Source: Sipunculus nudus | Lineage: Eukaryota; Annelida; Sipuncula; Golfingiida; Sipunculidae | Direction of reading: 5' to 3' | Assembly: GCA_026874595.1 (NCBI GenBank) | Contig: CM049314.1 | Coordinates: forward strand, 56,718,300-56,782,299 | Length of the DNA: 64,000 nt | Shown: positions 1 through 12,034 of the stretch, in pieces | How positions within the stretch are numbered: the stretch's first letter is position 1 | How the letters are laid out: each line of letters opens with the position of its first letter | Made by a program: the position numbers and the translations under genes | Notes under the pieces: model-generated | The model's input: the letters and a program-made list of their open reading frames with translations, nothing else | Databases searched by the model: none | Told to the model about the DNA's origin: nothing

Positions 1-668
1 GAAGTAATATTCCAAATCAGTGGATTCATACTTCAGAGTTTTAACTAGAAAAAGAAAATCATTTTATTGAAATAGAAATAGAATCATCAATATGCATAAA
101 CATTGTCTTTTACGTTTACAAAATAAGGGATAACCGGTTCAATCAGCTCTTTATGGCATGCACATCAAACAATAACAATGCACATCATAACAATAGGAGC
201 ATATGTCTGATCAGCTCATCAGGGCCATATTTATTTTTCAATTCACATCATCAATTAATTCAGTATTGATTGTTTCGTCTCTTATTCGCATCATGTGCAA
301 CTTCAATATCTATCATCAAGATATTTAAACTCGATCATAACAAATGTTATGATTATATAAAAACTATTCATACACCATACTGACTTTGAAAACGTAATAT
401 CATCGATATACGTTGAACACAATTTTTCATTGTCTTCATGCTATATCTCATAGAATTCAATAAAAATATATGAACCTAAGATAAGTCGCCTCTTCTTGTA
501 ACAGTACACAATTTTATATTTTTCGTCCTTTCTTGTACTTACTCTATACCAATTACTGTTGTACCAATCTTTCTCACAAATACTTATTTGCTTTTATATA
601 TAATTATTGTATCTTGTTGAGTTCGGATGATTTATTTTATTAGACGATCATCTTTCTTTCATTGTCAG
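1..668. other. AT-rich non-coding flank before the first visible exon
   Basis: No coding segment, RNA gene or clear repeat is seen. The first recognisable exon begins at 669 after a pyrimidine-containing AG acceptor, and it enters the synthetase fold partway. This stretch is therefore most likely intron, with the 5' exons outside the window. Confidence 0.5.
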
Positions 669-3600
669 ATTTACCTTGAATTATACAAACAATTATACAA
701 TCCAAATTGCCGATCTGCCTATGTTTCATACAAGTGGACTGTATTTTGTGCTGGCAAATATTGCATTTGGGAAAACGATCGTGCTTTTACCGAACCTTGA
801 TCTTAAAACCTCACTGAAATGCATACAGAATTTCCAGGTATGTTTCCAACCCTCATTCCTCAGCACAAACTGTGCCGCGTGCTTTCATAACGCATGTTAT
901 TTGTATTATATCTCAGCAGTCACTAGTTTTTCATTTTTATGGGTATTTAGGGTCATTCGGTTAATCCGGTCAGAAGGGTAATATACCTAGGTCCGCTTAT
1001 TCGACATAAACAACCGTTACCTGTTTAACACCCGACTTAAGCACTTACTTTCAACCTTAAGGATATGATATAGTCAATTGAAATAAGGCCCATGCTGCCA
1101 AATTCAGATTAATATGTCATTATTTATTTGGCATTTTATCATAACAATTTGTGATAATGGCCTGCTATTGATCTATGTCTCATACATATTACCTGTGCAT
1201 TTAGGTCGAGATGTGGCAACTAGTGCCCTCTGTTGCCGTTGCGATGCAAAAATCACCAATGATTACTCAATACAACTTGTCTTCCCTGAAGAGGATACTT
1301 GTTGTTGCCGGGTTTCTTAATCATGAAATCATGCAAGATATAGGTTTACACCTCGAGGGCACATCCGTGGTTTTAGGTAATCTAATTCATAGGGATCCGA
1401 CTAATCATAGTATATTAAACACCAATAATTTAACAAGCTTAAATGTGTTGTATTGATGACGGAAATGAAGAATTAAATAATCCTTATGGATTTCCTATTA
1501 GTAAACGTTCCCCCAATTTTGATATAATATGCTACTACATCCCTGCAAAGATGGAGTCACGGCACCTCTTTTAAATGAGTACAATGTGACAAAAGACATT
1601 TTTTTTTAAGTTGCATCAATTAAGGAGGCACTGATAACCGAGCTTTTAGTTGCACAGCATTTTAATAGCATGTTATTGTTCAACATGTTAACAGATCGAG
1701 TGTTTTTATGTCAGGTAAACAATACAAGTACTTAGCTCTTGGAAAGGCATCAATATCCATTAGATTTTTGCGTACAACGAATAACTTCATCCCCGTCATG
1801 ACACAGGTATTGGATATATGAATATTCAACGTTAGGTAGAATTATTTGATTTTACATGTAATCTTTTTTACAATATCAAGGTAATTATATTTAATCAATT
1901 ACACTTTTAAAATTGCGTACCTCTGATACTTTAAAGGCTACGGAATGACTGAAGCTGTTGCCCCAATTGCTATCATGCCGGAGGGGATTGAAAAGCCGGG
2001 TTCTGTGGGTCCGCCTCTGCCAAACACTCGTGTATGCGTAAGTGTATCCTTATTTATAGTTAGGGCTAGTTAATTTTTTCAGGTTATGTAAATTTTGGAA
2101 AATTATTTTGGTAATCTTTAATTTTCCAGTTCCGTTACTTAATACTTTTGAAAATTCAAACGATTTCAGAAATGAAATTATGTTATTTATAAAACTTTTA
2201 TTATTAGCAAACTTACATATGTTTGTTAAGACCCCGTAGCAGACCTTCTGTAAATGTACAGATAATGGACATCAAAACAAAGATACCTAAAGAAACAAAC
2301 GAATTGGGAGAAGTGTATGTGAGCGGTCCTCAGGTAATGAAGGGCTACTTCAATAAACCAAAAGAGACTGCGTCAGTACTTAACGAAGAAGGATGGCTAA
2401 AAACAGGTAATGAATTGAACATGTTTATACATTGTTAGATAGACAACAGTTGTTTATGTGTAATTAAGTAAGGTTTATAAAAGATATGCAACATATATCC
2501 AAATATTATTTCTCAAAAGGAACAGCCTGATATGAGTATATAAAATATTAAAAAATGTGTTTTACTCAGCTGTTATATTCAATATTAAGTACTAATAAAG
2601 AATTTTTCACACATAAGGTGATATTGGCTACTTAGACGAAGATGGGTTTCTTTACATCAAGGGAAGAGAAAAAGAAATGATAAAATGTTGCGATCAATTG
2701 GTAAGTATAAATAAGTTTCCAAGAGTAATAACAAGTAATGGCAAATTATAAAAAGGAGACGTAAAACAATTACACTGACAAATTTTACAAATCCTCATAT
2801 GCATGTGGCAGGCCTTTCTATTTGGCCGACGTTTGGGGTCCAGACAGTCGAATGGTAAACCGTTCGGCACTTTCTGCTGGCGACACGTTTTCGATACAGG
2901 CGTGGCTTAGAGAGTGGGATATAGTGGCCGATCCTTAATCGGTGGTTTTTCCCGGAACATGCGGTTTCCTCCACCATTACAAACTACTGAACTCCAGCGT
3001 CTAATGAAGAGTGTCTCGTAGTATTTTTATGACAGGTTATCCAATACATGCAAAATGTGTTAAGACAGACCTTATTAAATGCCAGATTGGGACTGGCAAT
3101 AACTGACCATTGGGATTCATTTAACTCTCCCACTATCACAGGGAGCAACCGATTGCGCCCTTCGCAGATTTGATCAGATTTGTGATCGTATCTGGTTTCT
3201 CCATTGAATGATTTTATGCACATTAGGCATGTCGCCTTGTATGGCGATGGGGAACTTAATGTGTTTGCTAACAAGGATGACAAGAGTAGTTAGTCTGCAT
3301 TTTATCACGGTGGCTTCTCTCCAAATTTAGTCATGTTAACTCTAGCTGACTGACCTAGCTTACCAGCCCAACCTACCCAAGTTCAGTCTTGTCAATAGGC
3401 TAGGCTTTCTTATTACCATGGTTGGAATGTCCTTCCTTTTACATACTCGGTACATGGTCGTTCCATGATGTAGATAACGGAGTGAGGACAGATGGGGTAA
3501 TGCTATCGGCCACTGCTATAGACAAATGCCCGTCATCTCGGCGTCGATCATCAACACCTCACCAATCATAACCGTTAAATCTAGAAACTGTAATGAAATA

Positions 3601-6600
3601 TAAAGGCAGGCCCTGGGCCATTCTAGGAAACCCGTGAGCTACGTGTCAAAAACATGATTTTAGTAGTCCGAGGATCTCACACGGCATAGCTTTTAAACAA
3701 AATCTAGAAACTTTTATTATTTCTTATATAAACGTTCTGTTTAAATAAGACCAAAAACAAGTAAGAGGCAATAACATTCAATTTTGGCATTGTTGAGGGA
3801 GCTATTCTGGGCCCGGTTTCGCCGTGTCAACAGTACAGCTTGGGCATGGTCTTCCCAGTCTTTTTTTTTTTTTTGCTTTAGGATGTCATTTGTCACAGGG
3901 TTCACGGTTGCTTAACAAATGCTTTGTATCAGATCATAAAGCTGAAATAATATACCATACATTTAAATTAGTTTAGATCAAAATAAGACCCACTTATACT
4001 GAAATGTGACAAAAACTTTTTAATTTGAATTATTTTGTTAAATATCACTACATTTATTCCAGTTTGAGTAAAATATTAAACATACACTGTTTTCTCAATA
4101 ATAAATACATCAATTGTCTTCATGTCAAATCCAGCTATGCCTTAAAGCTCATTTCACATTTTTCCTTGAATTTAGAGACCGTCATATATCAGTGTCATTA
4201 AGCCTTGAAATCTGATACTCCTATCGATCAGTTGGTAAATAAAGGTTCTGTAAAATGTAGTTACTAGTATCTATTTTTGTGCATTATTGTCTGTAAACAA
4301 ATAATTCGCATTTGATTATAAACGTTAATAAAGTGCCTCATGAAACAAAGTTTTTCTATAAAAAAAAACCCATTCCATTTTTTTTTCAGAATGGCCAGTG
4401 CTTCTTGTCACATTTGCCTTAAAAGCTTAAAAAGCTCAATAATTCATATATCGATGGCTATGAAGCATGTTTTGCATAACAATAATGGAGAGTTTCATCC
4501 GCTCTGCAGACTCGTGAGAGGCACCGGTGTTTTCAAGCGAGCGGTGCTACAGCTAGCTTCTCTTTTCCAACCTTTGTGCGTCCTGCCCAATGAACACATG
4601 ATTGTTTTGTGGACAGTTTGTTCTCAGCGATTGTCTAGAAAACATGGCAGAGTTTCATATGTTGAACATACGCAAGTGCATACATGATAATATTGTTGTA
4701 TTCACGAATTCCTGAATGTTCACATCACATCGCCTGTAGTTAACAGTTTCAGGTTAAGCAATACATTCCTTAGGAGCACAGTGCACTAACATATGCACAG
4801 TACAGAACGCCTACTTCTTCTTCTTCTTGTAATTATTATTAGTTTTATTATTACTATTATTATAATTATTATTATACGTTTTTAATTTTTCATAAAGCAC
4901 ATTATCCAAAGAAATATTTGTATGTAGCATATTTAGAATAATCCATAAGTCTCCATACAATAAACCTACATAATTATTAACTACACGAAGAATATATGTT
5001 TCGTCCGGTCCACAGACAGTTCAATATGACACTTGCAAAAATAAAGTTTTTATTGTAAGGAAGTGATTGTTACACAACAGACCCAAAATAGTGGACCTCT
5101 GGGTAGACTAGTACCAGTCTAACTTCTGACAGATGTTGTAGAAGTTCCGTTGAGAGAGAACACGATGCCGTTTATGATGACCAATAGTGTGGATTGCGAG
5201 ATGCCGTGGTGGAGAAGCGGCTGCAGCTAGGATGTCAAAACTAATACATCTTAATTACCTCATCATTCAGCCAAGGATTACATTCATGTACAGAAAAGTG
5301 CCGAGAAAAGAGTACATTTCAAACCATACTTGTAATATATACTAAGTGAACTGGATAATGTGACGACCTATAGAATTATATCGCGCATAGTCCATAAAAA
5401 CACAAAAAGCAACACGTGTCCACACAGACAAAATGAGAAGCGACATAGTGTAAATAAAACACTTATCGACTGTGAGAGTGTTTAGTGTTTCTGAAATATG
5501 AGTACACGTATTTTATTTTGTGAAAAGGTTCTTTAAAGCCCATTTAAAGTTTCTTCTTCAATTTATCAACTGTTTACAATGCATGGGACATTAACTGTGC
5601 ATTCATTGCAAATCAATAGTCGCCACAACCATATTGAAGAATTAAAGTATACAAAAATGAATAAGACGGACACACAGATGGAGGTTGCTTTACTTGTCTT
5701 CATAAATCAAGCTTTTCTGACGAATACTTTTTTTTACATACATTTGTAACATACGTCCTAACATTAAGGATATAAAAAAGGATAAAATGAAAGGATCCTG
5801 CAGATTTTACAGGTTTTTTTAAATAAAACGGTTATGCATGACATTAATGACTAAAACGTCAGGGGAATGCCAGAACTTTGCGCGTGCGCACTCACGATGG
5901 TGTTGTTGGAATGTTTCCACCCCGTGTCACAGCTGTGTGGCGGTAAAGGCGGCCTACCTAAAATGTTAATAATTACCTACCAAACGGAGTAGTAAATACA
6001 TCTTTAATCGAAAGTTATAACATAAGATAGAATGTTATATAAAACAAACCTTGAACAGCACCCCGTTAACACATATGTGGCATACAAATAGGTGGTGCCT
6101 ACTGAAATAGAGAACCGACTCTTGTGCCATCCTGCGCTTGAAGATGCAGGGGTTGTCGGGGTACCTAAATCAGATGGTTCAGGTGACAATGCCGCAGCGT
6201 TTTTCGTGCTCAAAGAGGAGAAAAGCACTAAGCGAAGACAAATAGAGAAGTTTTATAAAGGTAAGTAGAAAGCAAACCAATGTTTAAAAATAAACGTCTG
6301 GTGTAAATCTGTTTCGACAGCCATTTATCGTTTAACTCTCAATTATATGATGTCAGATATACCAATGTAGGATTTTTCCAACGGATAAACGCTCGACAAA
6401 TGTAGAATTTTTCCCACAGATTATAGAAAACAGCACAGAATTTTAGGTTTAAATTATCAAGGTTGCCGAAATATCTGTCCTTGATATATACTGCCAGTCT
6501 TATAGTTAAACGTGATAAACAGGGTGCTACAAGGGTCGCGGCAGGCTAATGACCTTTGCCTTATGTAGATTATCCCTTAGCCCCTTAACACGTCTAAAGG

Positions 6601-7104
6601 ACTAAACCTATTGCAGACCAGACGTGGGCCAGTTGCCCACGTCTGCATCCTTCAAGTGCACGCAGAAGAGTGAGGCCTGAACATTTCCGGCCGTAGGCTA
6701 GCCAACTTTACAATAGGGGTGGTATTAATGGGTCAGTCCAAATACAGATAGCTGATGGGTTGTAGGCCTGATGTCTTACACCAGTGCATGACCTGTAAAT
6801 GATTACACAGCAGTTGTTATTCAGTATTTGACGAAAGCTATGAAAATTTTCTTGAACGAAATATAATTTGTAATCATCCTATTTTTTGTTAATTGCATAT
6901 AATTACGTTGTATTATACTATAAAATATTAATGAAAATACTGTATCATATTATTTCAGAGATTTTGTCACAATGGAATCATCTGGAGGGTAAATTATATT
7001 TTGTCAGTGATATTCCCAGGACCACTAGTGGAAAAGTAGTGGGACAGATGCTGCGTGATATGATTGTGAAAGTGGAACAAGTGAAGAAGACAGAAGCAGT
7101 ATAA
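669..7104 (+). CDS. Acyl-CoA synthetase / 4-coumarate-CoA ligase-like (ANL superfamily), 3' seven exons
   Basis: The enzyme is an adenylate-forming ligase that would activate a carboxylic acid with ATP and pass it to CoA. I read exons 669-837, 1205-1376, 1937-2037, 2262-2406, 2618-2700, 6092-6260 and 6959-7104. All have GT donors and AG acceptors, and the codon phases join. Visible motifs in order are LPMFHTSGL, a LSSLKRILV strand, GYGMTE (the A5 motif), GWLKTGD (A7, split across the exon 4/5 junction), GREKEMIK (A8 hinge), [10 protein letters not shown], and IPRTTSGK near the C-terminus, whose lysine matches the catalytic A10 lysine. The stop is at 7102-7104 and AATAAA occurs at 7391. The N-terminal half, with the SSGTTGxPKG loop, is outside the window. 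The family is clear. The substrate (fatty, phenylpropanoid-like or luciferin-like acid) cannot be told from sequence. No frameshift is seen, so the gene looks functional. Confidence 0.88.
2701..6091 (+). other. Long intron of the acyl-CoA synthetase gene
   Basis: This 3.4-kb intron lies between the A8-motif exon and the VVPTEIE exon, with donor GTAAGT at 2701 and acceptor AG at 6090-6091. It holds a degenerate SINE-like copy at about 2810-3000. No exon is needed here because the codon phase passes from 2700 to 6092 without a gap. Confidence 0.7.
2810..3000 (+). repeat. SINE-like repeat, family 1, degenerate copy
   Basis: It shares the ordered blocks TCTGCTGGCGAC, GAGAGTGGG, TAGTGGCC and GGTTTCCTCCA with the copy at 14694-14885. 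That copy carries a tRNA-like B box (GGTTCGATCCC). Here the B box is decayed to TTTTCGATAC. A tRNA-derived SINE is the best reading, and this is an old insertion within the intron. Confidence 0.55.
6619..6645. other. Perfect 11-bp hairpin inside an intron
   Basis: CAGACGTGGGC (6619-6629) and GCCCACGTCTG (6635-6645) are perfect inverted copies around a 5-nt loop. They lie in the last intron of the synthetase gene. The loop is too small for a miRNA precursor. It may be a remnant of a small inverted-repeat element; function unknown. Confidence 0.6.
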
Positions 7105-7805
7105 GACTGGTCAAAAGATGAAAATATTGCTTATAAAATTTTCGTGTATTAATGACAAACGTATGAAATATATGTATGTATGTATGGCGATTTTTATCAA
7201 TGATGCGCTCTAAAACCTGATCAACATAATTCATTGCTTTTTCTACTTGATCATACCCTTTCTATAGAATTTAATGCTGATACTAGTATTCCCTTTATCA
7301 TTGTAATTATAAACATATTAACATCATTTATTCTGTAAAGGTGTACACTCTCAGTCAATTATTCTACTTAATTTTAACTCTTAACTATCAAATAAAATGG
7401 ACTAAGGTATGAGATGATTCACGGGGTGCAGGTATGCAATGCAAAGCAATCCTACTAGTCTATCCTCCTACTTCAATATTCAGTCTGGTTATATGAAAAA
7501 CATTTAAATAAAATAATATGTTTGCTTCTTGGAGACGATTATCGTTATTGACAATATATGCTTCCAGAGTCCCTAGCAGCCTCTGTTTTAATAACAGTTT
7601 AAACATATCAAATGTAATCTTACATTTCAGTCTGAAATTCGTCAAAATAAATGTTATATTGGTATTAAAACAAAATAAAGTTTTATCGAAATGTATGGTT
7701 TTATATCGCAAATTCTAAATGAAAGAAAGATATTTTCTACAAACAGAAAATTATGCTCGTAACTGAATGTTGTTTATTGATTGAATGAGAATATTACGGA
7801 ATATA
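7105..7805. other. 3' UTR and downstream spacer of the synthetase gene
   Basis: AT-rich sequence follows the stop codon, with candidate poly(A) signals AATAAA at 7391 and a second at about 7507. No coding potential is seen. Confidence 0.45.
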
Positions 7806-8110
7806 GGCCTCTGTGGCTCAGGGGAAAAGCACAGGACTCAAAGCCGGGAGATCGTGAGTTCGAATCTCAGCCAAGACGGGTAAGATTATTCATGGTCGGC
7901 CCCCGCCCATGGTGAGCAATCTGCAGGGCAGGCTTAAGGCCGTGCCCAACGGCAGTGTTTCACCCCCAAATGAGTGCGCTTTTCGGGGATTCCTCGGTGG
8001 TAGGTCCCAGCAATGGTGACGGATGCGCACCCAGGTGCAGTAGTCACCGGGCCTGGTTGACGCCAGGATATAAAATGAAAGTAAGCATGTGAAACTGCTC
8101 TGTCACTTAG
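7806..8110 (+). repeat. tRNA-derived SINE-like repeat, family 2, copy 1
   Basis: The head reads like a tRNA gene: box A-like TGGCTCAGGGG and box B-like GAGTTCGAATC about 35 bp later. It is followed by a non-tRNA body with GGTCGGCCCCCGCC, CTGCAGGGCAGG, GCCCAACGGCAGTGTTTCA and CTGTCACTTAGTCC. The same ordered blocks recur at 15272-15575. The head lacks the pairing of a functional tRNA, so it is called a SINE. The 3' edge is approximate. Confidence 0.75.
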
Positions 8111-8686
8111 TCCGAAACCGGAATGGAATTCTGCAGATGTGCATATACGTAGTTAAGCATTAAAAAATGGGACTATCGGGACTTTACGTTAAGCCTACGC
8201 ACTGGGAACAGTAGTACTGCCGCGACATATATTTTTTATTAACAGGTTTTATCACTATTCTTCATTCTTATCACAAAAATCTTTGGATATTGACCAATGT
8301 TTAAAGTAGGGACATGCATAATTGCATGTGATTAATTGCAAGCCTTTGCCGCATCTCCGTGTGTGGTATTTTTTATGGTTCATGGTCCACTGTAGGTAGC
8401 ACTGTACTCTACACGTTGTTAAAAACCTTAATGTTCAGCAATGTCATTGTATTCCTAAAATAATATGGTATTCCTGTGCATGACGTAGACATATGTGTGT
8501 TGGAAGATATATTTAACATTTAAGTATTAATCGAATAGTATGTCCCTTAACAATACGAAAAATTACAATGACGTAAATTACACTATATATATTCATGAAC
8601 TTATAGTCTAGTTAAATATGTTTAGAGACTAAACATCAGCATAGGCATCAGTTATTCATCATGATTCAATGGGGATTAAGAAATTG

Positions 8687-9560
8687 GAGGAATTATGAAG
8701 TTCAACCTTTTGTTAGCCATATAATGTGAACTGGTCCACCAGATTTTTTTCACATTTTCAGTGAAAACCTTCAGTCTCACAGATAAGATATCGTTAATTC
8801 ATAGCCCATGAGGATTCTGAGTATAAAACAATTGACATATGGCACAATAACACGTTCTCCAGTTTTCTTTGTTCTGTCTAATGTCATTTTGTTACCTTCA
8901 ATCAGATTATTTCCCCAGTAAATTAAAATAATAATAATACCATTATTTTGGTGATTCGTGTCCGTGCACTTTGTTTTTTTCTTGACCCTTCATCTCTGCC
9001 AATAGAAATCCTTAGATATTTTGAACATGATATCTGTAAGACGTGCTTTGTTCAATTATTATATGAAATTTGAGGGTCAATATACTCTTGCCTGCAGCAG
9101 ATGACTTTGAAAAACTCAACACAAAATGGAGGAATTGTGAAGTTCCACCTTTTGTTAGCTATATAATTTGAACTGGTCCACCAGATTTTGTTCATTTTTT
9201 CAATTAAACCCTTCAGTCTCACAGATAAGATATCGATAATTCATAGCCCATGAGGATGCTGAGTGTCAAACAATTGACATATGGCACAATAATACGTTCT
9301 GCAGTTTACCTTGTTCTGTCAAATCTTATTTTGTTACCTTTACTCAGACTATTTCACCAGTAAATGAAAATAATAATAATATTATTATTATTTTGGTGAT
9401 TCGTGTCCGTGCACTATGTATGTACTTGACCCTTCATTTCTGCCAATAGAAATCCTTAAATATTTTGAACATGATCTCTTTAAGACGTGCTTTGTTAAAT
9501 TATTAAAGGAAATTTGAGAGTCAATATCCTCTTGACTGCAGCAGATGACTTTGAAAATAT
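8687..9560. repeat. Tandem duplication, two ~441-bp copies
   Basis: The block starting GGAGGAATTATGAAGTTC at 8687 recurs as GGAGGAATTGTGAAGTTC at 9128. The match continues through ACTGGTCCACCAGATTTT, TTCATAGCCCATGAGGAT, GGTGATTCGTGTCCGTGCAC and CAGCAGATGACTTTGAAAA, which ends both copies. The copies differ by scattered substitutions and small indels, including a short (AAT)n difference. The duplication is non-coding, with no terminal inverted repeat or target-site duplication noticed. Confidence 0.85.
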
Positions 9561-10429
9561 ACATTAGTTATGATTTTTATATAATATTCTAACGGCAAGG
9601 TCAACGGTACAGGGACCCTTGATATATGAAATGAATGAGTGTATATCAGGACAAACCTTCCGACCGTGGGATCGCAGTGTATAAAATCTGAATACAGAGA
9701 AACAAATGCCCCACTTGTTTCGTTCGATACAATCTCATAATACACGTTAATTACCTACTAAGAGGTAAGTTCCAAACTGAAAATTCAGGGTTAATTAAGT
9801 GGAACAATTCCTCAAAGCGTCTGTTTTTTCTTCATTTCTGACAATTGACTTTGCCACAATTGGTCTCCGTGAACTGGTTTGTCTGCTTCCAATCCATTTG
9901 TCTAGTTAATATACAATTTACTTATTTGCATTTGCAATGAGCAGCTTGTCGAATTATTATCGATCGTGTGGTGTTAATGATACATTAATTGGTTATTGAT
10001 ACCAAATATTCTGAGGCCAACTATGATATGTACTCTATAAAAGAAATTAACTTGCTGAACCAACTTAATTAAGTATTTTAATTGATTCATATCCGCATAA
10101 ATCCATAGAAACAAGTAAATTCGTTGAATTTATGTCCCTCGCTTCTTGTTGTCTTTCATGCTTGCCTTATCAATGTGTTTTAGTTTTTATATTGACCTGA
10201 AGATGGCTCCACATGTCATAATTTTGATTGTTAAATAGGAACTAAATTCGAGAATTTTTTTGGAGCTGTTGGGAAAAAAATTTCAGACAGACACTCCAAA
10301 ACCACTCCTAACCAAGGTATGCATGAGAGTAATCAGTGACCCCAGTTTGAATGAAATCTATACAGTATAATCTATTATAAATCTATTTAAATAATATTCA
10401 GTAAGGTATCGCACGGGAACGAAAACCTG

Positions 10430-11350
10430 ACGGACGGACAGACAGAGGGACAGGGGGACAGACAGACTAGACGACCAGAGCGCTTGCCAGAAATGACGTA
10501 GAAATATGCAAATGAATGAACAACAACAGATAGAAAGAAAATGAGCCATTTTTTATGAGGTTATGACAAATATTTACAAAGTTAGAGGGAAAGAGATTGG
10601 ACGTGTTTTGATTTCCTTGAACTTTAACCTCTATAAAATTACACATACAGCTTCCAGAAATCATTCTAATATACTATGAATGCCTATAGAATGCTAACTG
10701 TCAGTGCAAGAAACAGCAAGCTCGCAAAATTGAGGACTGCTGACAAACAGAAAGACATACTGATAGTGTGACGCATCTGAAATAACAGATGGCTAGATAA
10801 TCTCAAGGAGAAGGTGAAAAGAAACAAAATGAGCTAAACTTTATGTAGAAAGGGTTTATAGTTTTGGAGATATGGCCAAAAAATGATATGTTGTAGTGTT
10901 TCGAGTGCAGCGTCCCTTAGCGGCTAATTTCTGAAAAATTAAAAACCGCTTTCGAGATATGTGTAAGACATAAGATGCACCAGTTTCAAAAGGATTTCTG
11001 CAAAACTGAGGCCCGTAGATTGCTAATTGTAAGACGCAAGAACCAGCAAGAAGGCGAAATTGAGGGCAACTGACAAACAGACAGACATACTGACAAAGTG
11101 ATACAAGGCTGAGACCAAGAGGAAGAAATTGAGCCTAAGTTTGTGACGATAGGTCTGATATTGACAAAGTTATGATGAAAATTAATTTTCGAGGTTTTTC
11201 GATGACCTTGACCTTGTCCTTTGATGCATAAAGAACAAAATCAATAGGCTTCGAGGACTTTTTGTTGTATATCAACTGTGTACGTTTGAAAGCGATCGCT
11301 ACAAAACTGTGCATTTTAGGTCGGAGACAGACAGACAGATAGACAAAAAA
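10430..11350. repeat. GACAGACAGA-rich dispersed repeat region
   Basis: Several related stretches carry GACAAACAGA(C)AGACATACTGA followed by AGTGTGA or AAGTGATA, near 10740 and 11070. GGACAGACAGA runs lie at about 10435-10470 and 11325-11345. The pattern suggests diverged tandem or nested copies of one non-coding repeat. No coding potential is seen. Confidence 0.5.
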
Positions 11351-12034
11351 CAAACAAACAAACATGCGCAGCTGACCAACATGTTTGCTGAAACGCGGGA
11401 TGCCGGGGCAGGTTTTAGGAACAGAAGACTGTTTGCTTCCTTTTCATATTACTTTTTACAAGATTTGTGATTTATCGGAACATGCTCTGGGCCACTCAAG
11501 TAGGGTGGTTACATAAGTTTAGATTAAGTGCAAAGTGATGATTATTCCTTTACTTAGACCAACAGGGATCTTGACAGCTTAATTGCAATAGTGTAGAACA
11601 TCTGCACCTGGGTGTTGGTCACGTGGCTTCTTAATGTTATTTTATAGTTAAGTAAATGAGATCGGGCTTTTCAGTTATTTTAAATAAGTCTTCAGGCTCA
11701 AAGCATTGATGAACAAAATTTATTCTTGATTGTGTTGTGTATAGTTTTTGCATTATAGATTGCTTAATATTGTTGACTAGAGTTACATGTACACAAAACC
11801 TAGGTTAGAAAAACGGACCTATTGAAGTCCCTCAATTGTCATATTCTACTGCCCATTAGTCATAAATTAAGTCAAACGGGTAATCATATTAACATATCAT
11901 ACCGATCGACCGATACTGATTCTCTGCATGCATAATGAAATGGGCCCAGTTACAGAGGCAGGGCCTAACGGTATAATGCTGAAGCGGCCACGCATGAGCT
12001 GTCTTATTCACTATTCATCTGAACATCAACATGA

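Noticed and set aside
2984-3283. Minus-strand frame of 99 codons in the intron
   Set aside because: No recognisable domain; adjacent to a SINE-like repeat; codon pattern not protein-like.
4340-4687. Open frame with a CHICLKS motif following a pyrimidine tract and AG
   Set aside because: It lies inside an intron whose phase needs no exon here; no family recognised and no donor supported.
7806-7870. tRNA gene
   Set aside because: Box A/B-like blocks are present but a proper acceptor stem and anticodon arm are not; the body and second copy show a SINE. The same holds for 14720-14760 and 15272-15340.
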